Shown: positions 9,205 to 18,381 of the stretch, piece after piece
Position numbering within the stretch: position 1 is the stretch's first letter
How the letters are laid out: each line of letters starts with the position of its first letter
NCBI RefSeq assembly: GCF_013409205.1
Contig: NZ_JACCAE010000001.1
Span: forward strand, 992,001 to 1,056,000
Length of the DNA: 64,000 bases
From: Janibacter cremeus
Lineage (GTDB): Bacteria > Actinomycetota > Actinomycetes > Actinomycetales > Dermatophilaceae
Direction of reading: 5' to 3'
The notes under the pieces: generated by a model
What the model was told of the DNA's origin: nothing
What the model saw: only the letters and a program-made list of their open reading frames with translations
Databases searched by the model: none
Position numbers and translations under genes: made by a program

Positions 9205-10973
9205 TCGGCCACCCCGATGAGCCCCAGGTCGGGGATTCCTCCGTAGACGGGGTTCGCGACGAGCGAGGTGACCTCGGACCCCGCGACGTGGGTCAGTCGG
9301 CTCTGGCGCAGCGGCACGTAGGCCACGTCCTCGAGCAGCTTGGTGTCGATTGTCGCCCACTCCTTGGCACGGTCGACGTCGTCACGGGTACCGCTCGCGT
9401 CGTCCATGGCCTCGTTGATGTTCTTGTCGGCGTACTGACCGTAGTCGCGACCGACCGACTTCTTCGACAGGTTGACCCGGTCGTCGAAGAGCGGGGGCAG
9501 CACGGTCGACGCCGACGGGTAGTCCGGCCCCCAGTTGGTCCAGACGAGGTCGTGGTCCTCGACGAAGGAGCGCGAGGAGATCGTGGTGAAGTACTCCTCC
9601 TCGTCAACCGGCTCCAGCGTGACGTCGAAGCCGGCTTCCTTCCAGCCCGGCAGCAGCTCCTCGAGGGCTGCCTCCAGCCGATCGGAGTCCCGGTGGGCCA
9701 GGGTCAGCTCGATCGGGGGGTCGGCCTTCGACTTCTTGACCAGCTGCTTCGCCGCGTCCGCGCTGCCGTTCGGGCCGTGGTCCAGCACGGTCTCGTGGGC
9801 CGAAGGCAGTGCCGTGCCCAGCAGCGACCACGTCGCGGTACCCCCACCCATGCTCGCAGCGTAGGCCTCCCGGTCGGTCGCCGCAGCAAGGGCCCGGCGG
9901 ACGTCGACCGACTTCAGGGCCTTGCTCCCGGCGTTGACGGCCAGGTAGTCGACGAGCTGCCCGTCGGTCTGCGCGGACTGGACCAGCGACCCCGCCTCGT
10001 CGATCGCGTCGCCGAGGGCCGGGGGCACCGGGTCGAGGGCGAGGGTGCGTCCGCCGTCGTCCCCGTCGATGATCGCGCTCAGCGCCTCCTTGGGCGCGAT
10101 CCCCTCCTTGTGCACGATGGTGGCGGGGCCCGGCCGGCGAAGGGGGTCCGACTTCGGCTTCCACTCGCGATTGCGCACCCAGGTACCGCCCTTGGACGGG
10201 GTCCACCCGTCCTTGAGCTCGTACGGCCCGGAGGAGAACGCGCGGTAGTTCGCGTTCCTCTCCTCCAGATCCACCTTCACCGGGGCGAACTCCGGCAGGG
10301 AGACGATCTCGTCGAAGTTGCCCACCGACTGGGAGAGGTGGAAGACCACGGTCGAGGAGTCCGTGCACTCCACGGCCTCGTTGATGAGTTTCTGCGCTTT
10401 CTTTGCCTCCTTAGATCCTCCCTCCTCGCCCTGCGGCCCGGGGTAGGCGGAGGACCCGTCGGACTCCTTGGGGATGTCGAGATAGGTCAGGGCGTACCCG
10501 CTCGAGGCGATCTCGGGGTCGAAGGAACGGGCGACCCCGTGGCGCACGTCCTCGCAGGTGATCGACGAGCCGTCCTGCCAGGTGACCCCCGGGCGGAGCT
10601 CGAAGGTCCAGCGGGTGGCGCCCTTGTTCGACTCGCCGGTGCCCTTCGCCAGGTCGCCGACGATGGTGCGCTGCCCGGACAGCGCCGACTCCGGCTGGTA
10701 GGCGGTGAGCGTGCGCATCCACGTGCGGGAGGCGAAGCCGGCCGTGCGGCGGTCGGTGATCCGCTGCGGGTCCCACGCCTGGACCGGTCCTGCCGCCAGG
10801 ACGGTGAGCCGGTCCTCAGGCCCGGTGACTCCCCCCGGGGCCGTGGGCGTGCTGGCCCCGCTGCCGACGCTGGTCTCGGCGAGGTCGTCCACGAGGTCGC
10901 TGGAGCAGCCCACCGCCCCCGCCAGCGCGAGGGTGGTCAGGACAGCGAGGGTGCCGCGCGTCGAGCGCCGCAT
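9201..10973 (-). CDS. ABC-transporter solute-binding lipoprotein (family 5)
   Basis: A 590-aa extracellular binding protein of the peptide/nickel class. The signal peptide ends in the lipobox LAGAVGC (cysteine near residue 23). Features such as WTFELRPGVTWQDGSSITCEDV (about 120-141) and AATDREAYAASMGGG are typical of family 5. A strong AGGAGG lies before ATG 10973. No permease or ATPase accompanies it, so it either serves the oppBCDF system 4 kb away or acts alone. It sits between typA and mshB in one run. Confidence 0.87.
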   Translation of the reverse strand: MRRSTRGTLAVLTTLALAGAVGCSSDLVDDLAETSVGSGASTPTAPGGVTGPEDRLTVLAAGPVQAWDPQRITDRRTAGFASRTWMRTLTAYQPESALSGQRTIVGDLAKGTGESNKGATRWTFELRPGVTWQDGSSITCEDVRHGVARSFDPEIASSGYALTYLDIPKESDGSSAYPGPQGEEGGSKEAKKAQKLINEAVECTDSSTVVFHLSQSVGNFDEIVSLPEFAPVKVDLEERNANYRAFSSGPYELKDGWTPSKGGTWVRNREWKPKSDPLRRPGPATIVHKEGIAPKEALSAIIDGDDGGRTLALDPVPPALGDAIDEAGSLVQSAQTDGQLVDYLAVNAGSKALKSVDVRRALAAATDREAYAASMGGGTATWSLLGTALPSAHETVLDHGPNGSADAAKQLVKKSKADPPIELTLAHRDSDRLEAALEELLPGWKEAGFDVTLEPVDEEEYFTTISSRSFVEDHDLVWTNWGPDYPSASTVLPPLFDDRVNLSKKSVGRDYGQYADKNINEAMDDASGTRDDVDRAKEWATIDTKLLEDVAYVPLRQSRLTHVAGSEVTSLVANPVYGGIPDLGLIGVAE

Positions 10974-10987
10974 CGGCGCGTACCTCC

Positions 10988-12883
10988 TCAGGCGTTGCGA
11001 GCCCGAGCCGCGCTGCGGGCCCGCAACGAGTGGTCGAGCTCGACCTTGCGGATGCGCACGGCGTCCGGCGTGACCTCGACGCACTCGTCCTCGCGGCAGA
11101 ACTCCAGGGACTGCTCCAGGCTGAGGCGACGCGCCGGGACGACCTTCTCGAAGTTGTCCGCCGACGACGCACGCACGTTCGTCAGCTTCTTCTCCTTGGT
11201 GATGTTGACGTCCATGTCGTCGGCCCGGGAGTTCTCGCCGACGATCATGCCCTCGTAGACCTCGGTACCGGGCTCGATGAAGAGGGTGCCGCGCTCCTGC
11301 AGGTTGACCATCGCGTAGGAGGTCACCGGGCCGGACCGGTCGGCGACGAGGGAGCCGGAGATCCGCGTGGTGATCGTGCCGAACCACGGCTCGTAGCCCT
11401 CGAAGACGTGGTTGGCGATACCGGTGCCGCGCGTCTCGGTGAGGAACTCGGTGCGGAAGCCGATGAGCCCCCGCGAGGGCACGAGGAACTCCATCCGGAT
11501 CCAGCCGGTGCCGTGGTTGGTCATCTGCTCCATGCGGCCCCTGCGGGCGGCGAGGATCTGGGTGATCGCGCCGAGGTACTCCTCGGGGGTGTCGATCGTC
11601 AGCCGCTCCGTCGGCTCGTGGAGCTTGCCGTCGACCTCGCGTGTGACCACCTGCGGCTTGCCGATGGTCAGCTCGAAGCCCTCCCGACGCATCTGCTCGA
11701 CGAGGATCGCCAGCGCGAGCTCGCCGCGGCCCTGGACCTCCCACGTGTCGGGACGCTCGGTGGGCAGGACGCGCAGGGACACGTTGCCGATGAGCTCTTT
11801 GTCCAGGCGGTCCTTGACCATGCGGGCGGTGACCTTGGTGCCCTTGGTCTGTCCGCGACCGACGAGCGGGGAGGTGTTGGTGCCCAGGGTCATCGAGATC
11901 GCCGGCTCGTCGACGGTGATGACCGGCAGCGGGATCGGGTTCTCGGCGTCGGCGATGGTGTCGCCGATCATGATCTCGGGGATGCCGGCGATGGCGATGA
12001 TGTCGCCGGGGCGGGCGGTGCCGGTCTCCATCGGCACCCGCTCCAGCCCCTCGGTGATGAGCAGCTCGGTGATCTTGACCTTCTGCTGGGTGCCGTCGTG
12101 GCGGCACCAGGTCACCTGCTGGCCCTTGCGCAACTCGCCGTTGAAGACGCGCAGCAGTGCGAGGCGACCGAGGAAGTTGCTCGAGTCGAGGTTGGTCACG
12201 TGCGCCTGCAGGGGCGCGTCGTCCTCGTAGGAGGGAGCCGGAATCGTCTCCATGATCGTGCGGAAGAGCGGCTCGAGGTCGCCGTTGTCCGGCAGGGTGC
12301 CGTCATCCGGGCGGTTGAGGCTCGACGCCCCGGCCTTGCCGGAGGTGTAGACGATCGGGAACTCGATCTGGTCCTCGTCGGCGTCCAGGTCCATGAAGAG
12401 CTCGTAGGCCTCGTCGACGACGTCGGCGATCCGGCTGTCGGGACGGTCGACCTTGTTGATCGCCAGGATGACCGGCAGCTTCGCCGCGAGCGCCTTGCGC
12501 AGCACGAAGCGGGTCTGCGGCAGCGGCCCCTCGGAGGCGTCGACGAGCAGCACGACACCGTCGACCATCGACAGGCCGCGCTCGACCTCACCACCGAAGT
12601 CGGCGTGGCCGGGGGTGTCGATGATGTTGATCGTCACGCCGTCGGGCGCGCCGTGGGCGGTCGCGGAGGGACCGTTGTAGTGGATCGCCGTGTTCTTGGC
12701 GAGAATGGTGATGCCCTTCTCCCGCTCGAGGTCACCGCTGTCCATGGCTCGCTCGTCGACGTGGTCGTGCTCGCCGAAGGCGCCCCCCTGCCAGAGCATC
12801 TTGTCGACGAGAGTGGTCTTGCCGTGGTCGACGTGGGCGACGATGGCGACATTACGGATGTCGCGGCGGGAAGTCAGGGGCAT
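10988..12883 (-). CDS. typA: Ribosome-associated GTPase TypA/BipA
   Basis: A 631-aa translational GTPase related to EF-G, involved in ribosome assembly and stress adaptation. Motifs visible: [15 protein letters not shown] (G1, about 13-27), [14 protein letters not shown] (G3, about 79-92) and NKVDRPDSR (G4, about 133-141). The C-terminal BipA domains run to the end. The start is ATG 12883 ([14 protein letters not shown]); the open frame upstream runs into a palindromic repeat and is not coding. Confidence 0.97.
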   Translation of the reverse strand: MPLTSRRDIRNVAIVAHVDHGKTTLVDKMLWQGGAFGEHDHVDERAMDSGDLEREKGITILAKNTAIHYNGPSATAHGAPDGVTINIIDTPGHADFGGEVERGLSMVDGVVLLVDASEGPLPQTRFVLRKALAAKLPVILAINKVDRPDSRIADVVDEAYELFMDLDADEDQIEFPIVYTSGKAGASSLNRPDDGTLPDNGDLEPLFRTIMETIPAPSYEDDAPLQAHVTNLDSSNFLGRLALLRVFNGELRKGQQVTWCRHDGTQQKVKITELLITEGLERVPMETGTARPGDIIAIAGIPEIMIGDTIADAENPIPLPVITVDEPAISMTLGTNTSPLVGRGQTKGTKVTARMVKDRLDKELIGNVSLRVLPTERPDTWEVQGRGELALAILVEQMRREGFELTIGKPQVVTREVDGKLHEPTERLTIDTPEEYLGAITQILAARRGRMEQMTNHGTGWIRMEFLVPSRGLIGFRTEFLTETRGTGIANHVFEGYEPWFGTITTRISGSLVADRSGPVTSYAMVNLQERGTLFIEPGTEVYEGMIVGENSRADDMDVNITKEKKLTNVRASSADNFEKVVPARRLSLEQSLEFCREDECVEVTPDAVRIRKVELDHSLRARSAARARNA

Positions 12884-12941
12884 GATTGGGATTCTCTCAG
12901 GATGCGCACCCCAGCCCCAAATGGACGCCCTCCGCCAACCC

Positions 12942-13001
12942 GACGGCGTTGTGCGCAGCCGTGTCCCGAAATACCGCGTGACGGGTGCGCACAACGCCGT
13001 C
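12942..13001. repeat. Structured palindrome family 1, copy 1
   Basis: A 60-bp element with perfect 16-bp arms (gacggcgttgtgcgca at 12942-12957 and its complement at 12986-13001) around a 28-bp core. The core and adjoining bases recur at 14004-14038. The right arm touches the stop codon of the nuclease-like gene (13000-13002). Confidence 0.85.
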
Positions 13002-13932
13002 AGGCCGGACGCAGGTGGGCCCGCCCCACCGCGGCGAGCACCTTGCGCAGGACGACGCCGGGGTCCGCGAGCTCCGTCCAGGTCAGGCGCACCACCTCGT
13101 AGCCCAGCCCACGCAGGCGATCCTCCCTCACCTTCTCCGCGCGCAGGTCACGGATGTCCTCGTACTTGCCCATCCCGTCGATCTCGATGACAACCAGCTC
13201 CTCCTGCAGGAGGAAGTCCACCCGTGCGACGAACCGGCCCTCTTCGTCGTGGATGACCACCTGCGGGACGGGCTGGGCCAGCCCCGCCACGTCGAAGACC
13301 CACCGCGCACGCGACTCCGCCGCTGACTCCATCCGGCCATCGGCGAGCGCAACCACCCGGCCCGGAGCCGTGGAGGAACGCGCAACGCCGAGCGTCGCCG
13401 ACGCCGTCCGCAGGTCCTCCGGCGCGCACCTCCCCTCACGCAGGGCCGCGTCGGCGCTCACCAGTGCGGCTTCCCCGCCGGAGAGGGCCGCGACCTGGAC
13501 GATGGCTGCCGCCGGCCGCACGAGCGAGATCCCCCGGTGGTCGGTGACGAAGGGGGCCGGGACCGGACGGTGGAAGCTGACCCGGTCGTCGTTGCGCCCC
13601 CGTCTGCCGTCCGTGGAGGTCAGGTGCACCCGGTCGTCCACCCCGTACAACGCGATCCCCCACACGGCGAGGGCGCTGTGGTGGGTGAGTGCCAGTGGGG
13701 CGTCGCGCGGGAAGCTCGCTGCGACGGCCCGGGCCCGCAGCGCGTGCCGCTCCCACGGCGCGGCCTTCCGCCACGTCGCCCCGTCGACGAGCGCGTTGCG
13801 GCGCACCCGCACGAGGTCACCGGCGCGCACGGCCCGGGTGATCTCCCTGGCGCGGATCCCCCGCAGATGCAGTGCCGATGCGGCGGCGACCCCACCGAAA
13901 CCCGTCATCACCGTGGCGATCCGTTGGTCCAT
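13000..13932 (-). CDS. AbiEi-like N-terminal / DUF559-like nuclease-type protein
   Basis: A 310-aa protein. The N-terminal part has a helix-turn-helix-like segment (LHLRGIRAREITRAVRAGDL, about 22-41) followed by VRRNALVDG, as in AbiEi-type antitoxin domains. The C-terminal part (about 210-300) resembles DUF559/Vsr-like PD-(D/E)XK nucleases: ESRARW, then VDFLLQEELVVIEIDGMGKY with candidate metal ligands D and E-x-D, then REDRLRGLGYEVVRLTW. No partner toxin gene is adjacent. The gene sits between two direct copies of palindrome family 1. Function (defence, mobility or repair) is not established. Confidence 0.75.
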   Translation of the reverse strand: MDQRIATVMTGFGGVAAASALHLRGIRAREITRAVRAGDLVRVRRNALVDGATWRKAAPWERHALRARAVAASFPRDAPLALTHHSALAVWGIALYGVDDRVHLTSTDGRRGRNDDRVSFHRPVPAPFVTDHRGISLVRPAAAIVQVAALSGGEAALVSADAALREGRCAPEDLRTASATLGVARSSTAPGRVVALADGRMESAAESRARWVFDVAGLAQPVPQVVIHDEEGRFVARVDFLLQEELVVIEIDGMGKYEDIRDLRAEKVREDRLRGLGYEVVRLTWTELADPGVVLRKVLAAVGRAHLRPA

Positions 13933-13990
13933 GGCCACATCCTCGCGCTCACGGCCGGTGCCGTCGTCGACTTCTCCACAGGCTCCCTTC

Positions 13991-14058
13991 GCCCTACGGC
14001 ACTGTGCGCAGCCGTGTCCCGAAATACCGCGTGACGGGCGCGCGCAACGCCGTAGGGC
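13991..14058. repeat. Structured palindrome family 1, copy 2
   Basis: The same core as copy 1 in the same orientation, but with different 20-bp outer arms (13991-14010 and 14039-14058) that still pair at 16 of 20 positions. Arms change while pairing is largely kept. A 10-bp duplication (gccgtagggc) lies at the right edge. It is about 60 nt upstream of the nuclease-like gene's start. Confidence 0.8.
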
Positions 14059-14128
14059 GCCGTAGGGCTCAGAGGGCACGAAGGGGCCGCCGGGCGAGTC
14101 CCCGACGTCGGGCACCGTGCCCACGGCA

Positions 14129-14161
14129 GCGCGCCCTGACCCGTGACGGGTCAGGGCGCGC
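14129..14161. terminator. Terminator of the opp operon
   Basis: A perfect 15-bp stem (gcgcgccctgacccg and complement) with a TGA loop stands about 20 nt beyond the oppF stop. It separates opp from the nuclease-like gene. Confidence 0.88.
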
Positions 14162-14178
14162 AGTTGTATGGCGCCGTG

Positions 14179-15294
14179 TCAGTGCCCGTCGCCGGCAGAG
14201 GACTCCACCGGGGACGTGCTGGCGTCCGACTCGTTGAGACCGGCAAACGGGCTGTTGTCCGGACGGTCGCTGACGTCGACGGTCTCGACGATTGCCCTCG
14301 GCTCGGCGAAGTGGCAGCGGGACTGGTGCTCGTCCACACCGTCCGGGCGCGGGATGAGCTCCGGTGGCGGCTCCACCTTGCAGATGTCCTGCGCCTTCCA
14401 GCACCGGGTGTGGAAACGGCACCCGGCCGGCGGGTTCGCCGGGGACGGTACGTCACCCTGCAGGACGATCTGGTCGCGTTTGCCCCGGAGCGTGGGGTCC
14501 GGCACGGGCACTGCGGACAGCAGGGCCTGCGTGTACGGGTGCGTCGGCCGGGAGTAGATGTCGTCCTCGTCCCCGATCTCGACCATCTTCCCGAGGTACA
14601 TCACGGCGACCCGGTCGGAGATGTGCCGCACGACGGACAGGTCGTGGGCGATGAAGACGTAGGACAGGCCCAGCTCGTCCTGCAGCTTTTCCATGAGGTT
14701 GATCACCTGCGCCTGGACGGAGACGTCCAGGGCCGAGACCGGCTCGTCGCAGACCAGGACCTTGGGATTCAGCGCGATGCCGCGGGCGATGCCGATGCGC
14801 TGGCGCTGACCTCCGGAGAACTGGTGCGGGTAGCGGTTGATGTGCTCGGGGTTGAGGCCGACGAGCTCGAGGAGCTCCTGCACCCGTGCGCGCCGCTTGC
14901 CCTTGGCCACCACGTCGGTGTGGATCTCGAAGGGCTCCGCGATGATCTCACCCACGGTGCGACGCGGGTTGAGCGAGGTGTACGGGTCCTGGAATACGAT
15001 CTGGATGTCACGGCGAAGGCGACGCATGGCGCCGCCGGACTGCTTGAACATGTCGATGCCGTCGAACTCGATCGAGCCCTCGGTCGGCTCCTCCAGCCGC
15101 ATCAGCAGACGACCCAGGGTGGACTTGCCACAGCCGGACTCGCCCACCACGCCGAGGGTCTCGCCGCGGCGCAGCTCGAAGTCCACGCCGTCGACCGCCC
15201 GGACGTGGCCGACCGTGCGCCGCAGGACGCCGCCCTTGATCGGGTAGTGCTTCTTCAGGCCGGAGGCCTTGAGGATCACGTCGTGCTCAGTCAT
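14179..15294 (-). CDS. oppF: Oligopeptide/dipeptide ABC transporter ATP-binding protein
   Basis: A 371-aa ATPase driving peptide import. Walker A is [14 protein letters not shown] (about 56-69), the signature [14 protein letters not shown] (about 160-173), and Walker [13 protein letters not shown] follows. The C-terminal oligopeptide-type extension with [14 protein letters not shown] near residue 310 is present. ATG 15294 overlaps the oppD stop by 8 nt. An upstream extension of the open frame overlaps oppD and is rejected. Confidence 0.93.
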   Translation of the reverse strand: MTEHDVILKASGLKKHYPIKGGVLRRTVGHVRAVDGVDFELRRGETLGVVGESGCGKSTLGRLLMRLEEPTEGSIEFDGIDMFKQSGGAMRRLRRDIQIVFQDPYTSLNPRRTVGEIIAEPFEIHTDVVAKGKRRARVQELLELVGLNPEHINRYPHQFSGGQRQRIGIARGIALNPKVLVCDEPVSALDVSVQAQVINLMEKLQDELGLSYVFIAHDLSVVRHISDRVAVMYLGKMVEIGDEDDIYSRPTHPYTQALLSAVPVPDPTLRGKRDQIVLQGDVPSPANPPAGCRFHTRCWKAQDICKVEPPPELIPRPDGVDEHQSRCHFAEPRAIVETVDVSDRPDNSPFAGLNESDASTSPVESSAGDGH

Positions 15295-16288
15295 CAAGCA
15301 CCTCCTTGCTGAAGTGGCACGCCGACTGCCGGTTCGGTCCGACATCGAGCAGCTCCGGCCGCTCGACGCGACAGATGTCCTGCGCCAGGTAGCAGCGCGG
15401 GTGGAAGGCGCAGCCCGGCGGGATCCGGGTGAGGTTGGGCGGCAGACCGCCGATCGCCGACAGCTTCTGCCCCTTCTGGTCCAGTCGCGGGATCGACTCG
15501 AGCAAACCCTTGGTGTACGGGTGGCCCGGCTTGGCGTAGATGTCCTCGACATCGGCGCGCTCGACGATCCGACCGGCGTACATCACCGCGATCCGGTCGG
15601 CGACATCGGCGACGACCCCGAGGTCGTGGGTGATGAGGATCATGCCCATGTTGTGCTCGTCCTGCAGGTTCTGGAGGAGCTCCATGATCTGCGCCTGGAC
15701 GGTCACGTCGAGGGCGGTGGTCGGCTCGTCGGCGATGAGGACCTTCGGATTGAGCGCGATCGCCATGGCGATCATGATCCGCTGACGCATCCCGCCGGAG
15801 AACTGGTGCGGGTATGCCTTGACACGCTGCTTGGCACCGGGGATGTTCACCCGCTCCATCAGGCGCACGGCCTCGTCGTAGGCGTCCGAGCGGTTCATCC
15901 CCCGGTGCATCCGGAGCATCTCGCCGATCTGCCAGCCCACCGGGAAGACGGGGTTGAGCGCGCTGAGAGCGTCCTGGAAGATCATCGAGACATTCGGCCC
16001 ACGCCCCTTGCGCCGCTCGTCGGCATCCATGGTCAGCAGGTCCTGGCCCTTGTAGAGGATGCGGCCGCTCGGGATGACTGCGGGTGGCATGTCGAGGATG
16101 CCCATGATCGCCTGGGCGGTCACGGACTTGCCGGAGCCGGACTCACCGAGGATCGCCAGCGTCTCTCCCTCGTCGAGGGAGAAGTTCACGCCGTTGATGG
16201 CCTGGGCCACGCCTTCGTCGGTGTGGAACTCGACGTGGAGGTCGTCGACCTCGAGCAGGTGCTCGCCGGTCGTCGGGGGGGTACTCAT
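15287..16288 (-). CDS. oppD: Oligopeptide/dipeptide ABC transporter ATP-binding protein
   Basis: Second ATPase of the importer, 333 aa. Walker [15 protein letters not shown] (about 44-57), signature [14 protein letters not shown] (about 158-171), Walker [13 protein letters not shown], and the C-terminal motif [14 protein letters not shown]. An in-frame GTG at 16300 is an alternative start that would add four residues. ATG 16288 is preferred for the AAGGTGAG upstream. OppD and OppF form the heterodimeric ATPase. Confidence 0.92.
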   Translation of the reverse strand: MSTPPTTGEHLLEVDDLHVEFHTDEGVAQAINGVNFSLDEGETLAILGESGSGKSVTAQAIMGILDMPPAVIPSGRILYKGQDLLTMDADERRKGRGPNVSMIFQDALSALNPVFPVGWQIGEMLRMHRGMNRSDAYDEAVRLMERVNIPGAKQRVKAYPHQFSGGMRQRIMIAMAIALNPKVLIADEPTTALDVTVQAQIMELLQNLQDEHNMGMILITHDLGVVADVADRIAVMYAGRIVERADVEDIYAKPGHPYTKGLLESIPRLDQKGQKLSAIGGLPPNLTRIPPGCAFHPRCYLAQDICRVERPELLDVGPNRQSACHFSKEVLDD

Positions 16289-16307
16289 GTGGTCACTCAC
16301 CTTGCTC

Positions 16308-17291
16308 TCAGTCGCTCTTCGGGTCGAAGGCGTCACGCACGGAGTCGCCGAGCATGATGAAGGCCAGGACCGCAAGGCTGAGGAAGAGGGCGGGGAAGAA
16401 GAGGATGTACGGGTCCGTGCGCAGCGCGATCTGCGCGTCGGTGATCATGATCCCCCAGGAGACGGTCGGCGGTCGCAACCCGATGCCCAGGTAGGACAGC
16501 GTCGCCTCGACGCTGATGTAGGCACCGAGGTTGATCGTGCTGACCGCGATGACCGGTGCCATCGCGTTCGGCAGGATGTGCCGTCGGGTGATCCGCATCG
16601 GGGAGGCCCCGAGCGCACGGGCCGCCTGGACGTAGTCGTTGGGTTTGACCTGCAGCACCGACGAGCGCATCAGACGCATGATGCTCGGCCAGCCGAAGAT
16701 GACGAGCACGAGCACGACCTGGAAGATCACGCCGAAGTAGCCCTGGATCGGGATGCCGAAGAGGGTCTCCTCCTCGCGCAGGGCCGCGAGGAAGATGATG
16801 CCGGCGAGCAGGAGGGGGATGGCGAAGAAGATGTCGGCGACCCGACTGATCAACGTGTCATTCCCCCCGCCGAGGTAGCCGGCGAGCAGGCCCATGAGGC
16901 TGCCGAGGACGAGGGTGCCGGAGGCGGCGAAGACACCGACGAGGATCGAGGCCCGCGCGCCGTAGATTACCCGGCTGTAGATGTCGTAGCCCTGCCGGTC
17001 GGTGCCGAACCAGTGCTGCGCGCTCGGGTCCTGCATCGCCCGGCTCAGGACGCCGTAGTGCGGGTCCTGGTTGGTGAAGAGCGACGGCCATACCGCCATC
17101 ACGATGAAGATGAGCACGAGAGTGCTCGAGACCCAGAAGAGCGGGTTGCGTTTGAGCGAGCGGAAGGCGTTCGCGGTCAGCGACCGGGCGACGACCCCGT
17201 CGTCGCCGGTCCGTGCCTGAGCGACGGTCACCGGGTCCGCGCCCGGCGTCTCCCTCTGGGGGGAGGGTGCCTGGGGGGTGTTGTCAGTCAT
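16308..17291 (-). CDS. oppC: Oligopeptide/dipeptide ABC transporter permease
   Basis: A 327-aa inner-membrane permease with a cytoplasmic N-terminal segment, then about six membrane spans. The first span is near 53-72, and FGTDRQGYDIYSRVIYGAR (about 94-112) is the conserved extracytoplasmic stretch of this subfamily. The EAA-type loop ARALGASPMRITRRHILPNA lies near 235-255. The start overlaps the oppB end by 8 nt. Confidence 0.93.
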   Translation of the reverse strand: MTDNTPQAPSPQRETPGADPVTVAQARTGDDGVVARSLTANAFRSLKRNPLFWVSSTLVLIFIVMAVWPSLFTNQDPHYGVLSRAMQDPSAQHWFGTDRQGYDIYSRVIYGARASILVGVFAASGTLVLGSLMGLLAGYLGGGNDTLISRVADIFFAIPLLLAGIIFLAALREEETLFGIPIQGYFGVIFQVVLVLVIFGWPSIMRLMRSSVLQVKPNDYVQAARALGASPMRITRRHILPNAMAPVIAVSTINLGAYISVEATLSYLGIGLRPPTVSWGIMITDAQIALRTDPYILFFPALFLSLAVLAFIMLGDSVRDAFDPKSD

Positions 17292-18216
17292 GGCTGATCC
17301 TCGGGTCGAGTACGCCGTACAGCAGGTCCACGATGAGGTTGGCGACGAGGTAGATGATGACGAGCACGGTCACCGCACCGACGACAGCCAGGCCGTCGCG
17401 GTTGTGGATCCCCTCGAAGATGTAGCCGCCGACTCCGTGGATGTTGAAGATCCCTTCGGTCACGATGGCCCCTCCGAGGAGCCCGCCGAAGTCGTAACCC
17501 ATGAAGGTGATGACCGGGATCAGTGAGTTGCGCAGCGTGTGCACGCCGATGATGCGGCTCTGCTTCAGGCCCTTGGCCTTCGCGGTGCGCACGTAGTCGG
17601 ACTTGTAGTTCTCGCCGATGTTGGTGCGCATCAGTCGTGCGATGTAGGCCATCGACAGCGACCCGAGGACGACGGCGGGCAGCAGCAGGCTGTAGAAGGT
17701 GGCATCCGCCCCGACGAGCGGCGGCACGATCCCCAGGTTCAGCCCCAGGATGTACTGAAGGGTGAAGCCGGTGACGAAGACCGGTACGGAGATGACGAAG
17801 AGGGTGCTGACGAGGACGAGGTTGTCGAGGAACCCGCCCTTGCGCAGGCCCGCGAGTGCCCCAGCGAGGATGCCGATGACGCCCTCGATGACCAGGGCCA
17901 TGCCCGCCAGCTTGGCGGTGACGGCGAAGCGGTCCTTCAGGTCCTCCGATACCGGGATTCCGTACTGGTTCTCACCGAGATCACCCTGGGCGACGTTGGC
18001 CATGTACTTGCCGTACTGGACCGGCAGGGGGTCGTTGAGGTTGTACTTCGCGTTGAACGCAGCCACGTACGCGGGTGGACAGGGCCGCTCGCCACACTTG
18101 CCGGCCGTGGGATCACCAGGCATGGCGAAGACCATGGCGTAGATCAGGAACGTGGCACCGATGACGACGGGGATCATCTGCAGGATTCGGCGGACGATGT
18201 ATTTACCCACGTTCAC
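17284..18216 (-). CDS. oppB: Oligopeptide/dipeptide ABC transporter permease
   Basis: A 310-aa permease with the family opening MNVGKYIVRRILQMIPVVIG, the periplasmic MPGDPTAGKC stretch, six membrane spans and the ATPase-contact loop VRTAKAKGLKQSRIIGVHTL (about 210-229). It pairs with OppC. It is separated from oppA by a 165-nt spacer with a strong hairpin, so its expression should be lower than that of oppA. Confidence 0.93.
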   Translation of the reverse strand: MNVGKYIVRRILQMIPVVIGATFLIYAMVFAMPGDPTAGKCGERPCPPAYVAAFNAKYNLNDPLPVQYGKYMANVAQGDLGENQYGIPVSEDLKDRFAVTAKLAGMALVIEGVIGILAGALAGLRKGGFLDNLVLVSTLFVISVPVFVTGFTLQYILGLNLGIVPPLVGADATFYSLLLPAVVLGSLSMAYIARLMRTNIGENYKSDYVRTAKAKGLKQSRIIGVHTLRNSLIPVITFMGYDFGGLLGGAIVTEGIFNIHGVGGYIFEGIHNRDGLAVVGAVTVLVIIYLVANLIVDLLYGVLDPRISHD

Positions 18217-18321
18217 CTCCTAGGGGTGTTGGTGGCGCTGTGGACGCCGACAGAAGGTAAGTCTTCCAGATGCTCGGAGGATGGGTCCGCTGAGCGGACG
18301 CACCCCGTGCGGGCACACCAA

Positions 18322-18351
18322 CGGCCGGCCACCTGGTGGGGTGGCCGGCCG
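18322..18351 (-). terminator. Intra-operon hairpin between oppA and oppB
   Basis: A perfect 12-bp GC stem (cggccggccacc and complement) with a 6-nt loop lies about 30 nt after the oppA stop. A smaller hairpin (cagaccc...tctg) precedes it. Such partial terminators typically let the binding protein be made in excess of the permeases. Confidence 0.75.
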
Positions 18352-18381
18352 GTGGTGGACTAGCTCAGACCCAGGGTCTGG

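Noticed and set aside
11030..13102. A 690-codon plus-strand frame over typA
   Set aside because: Antisense shadow of a universally conserved GTPase; it also runs through the palindromic repeat.
13000..13932. Classical AbiE toxin-antitoxin pair
   Set aside because: The AbiEi-like domain is present, but no AbiEii nucleotidyltransferase gene is adjacent; typA and opp flank the locus.
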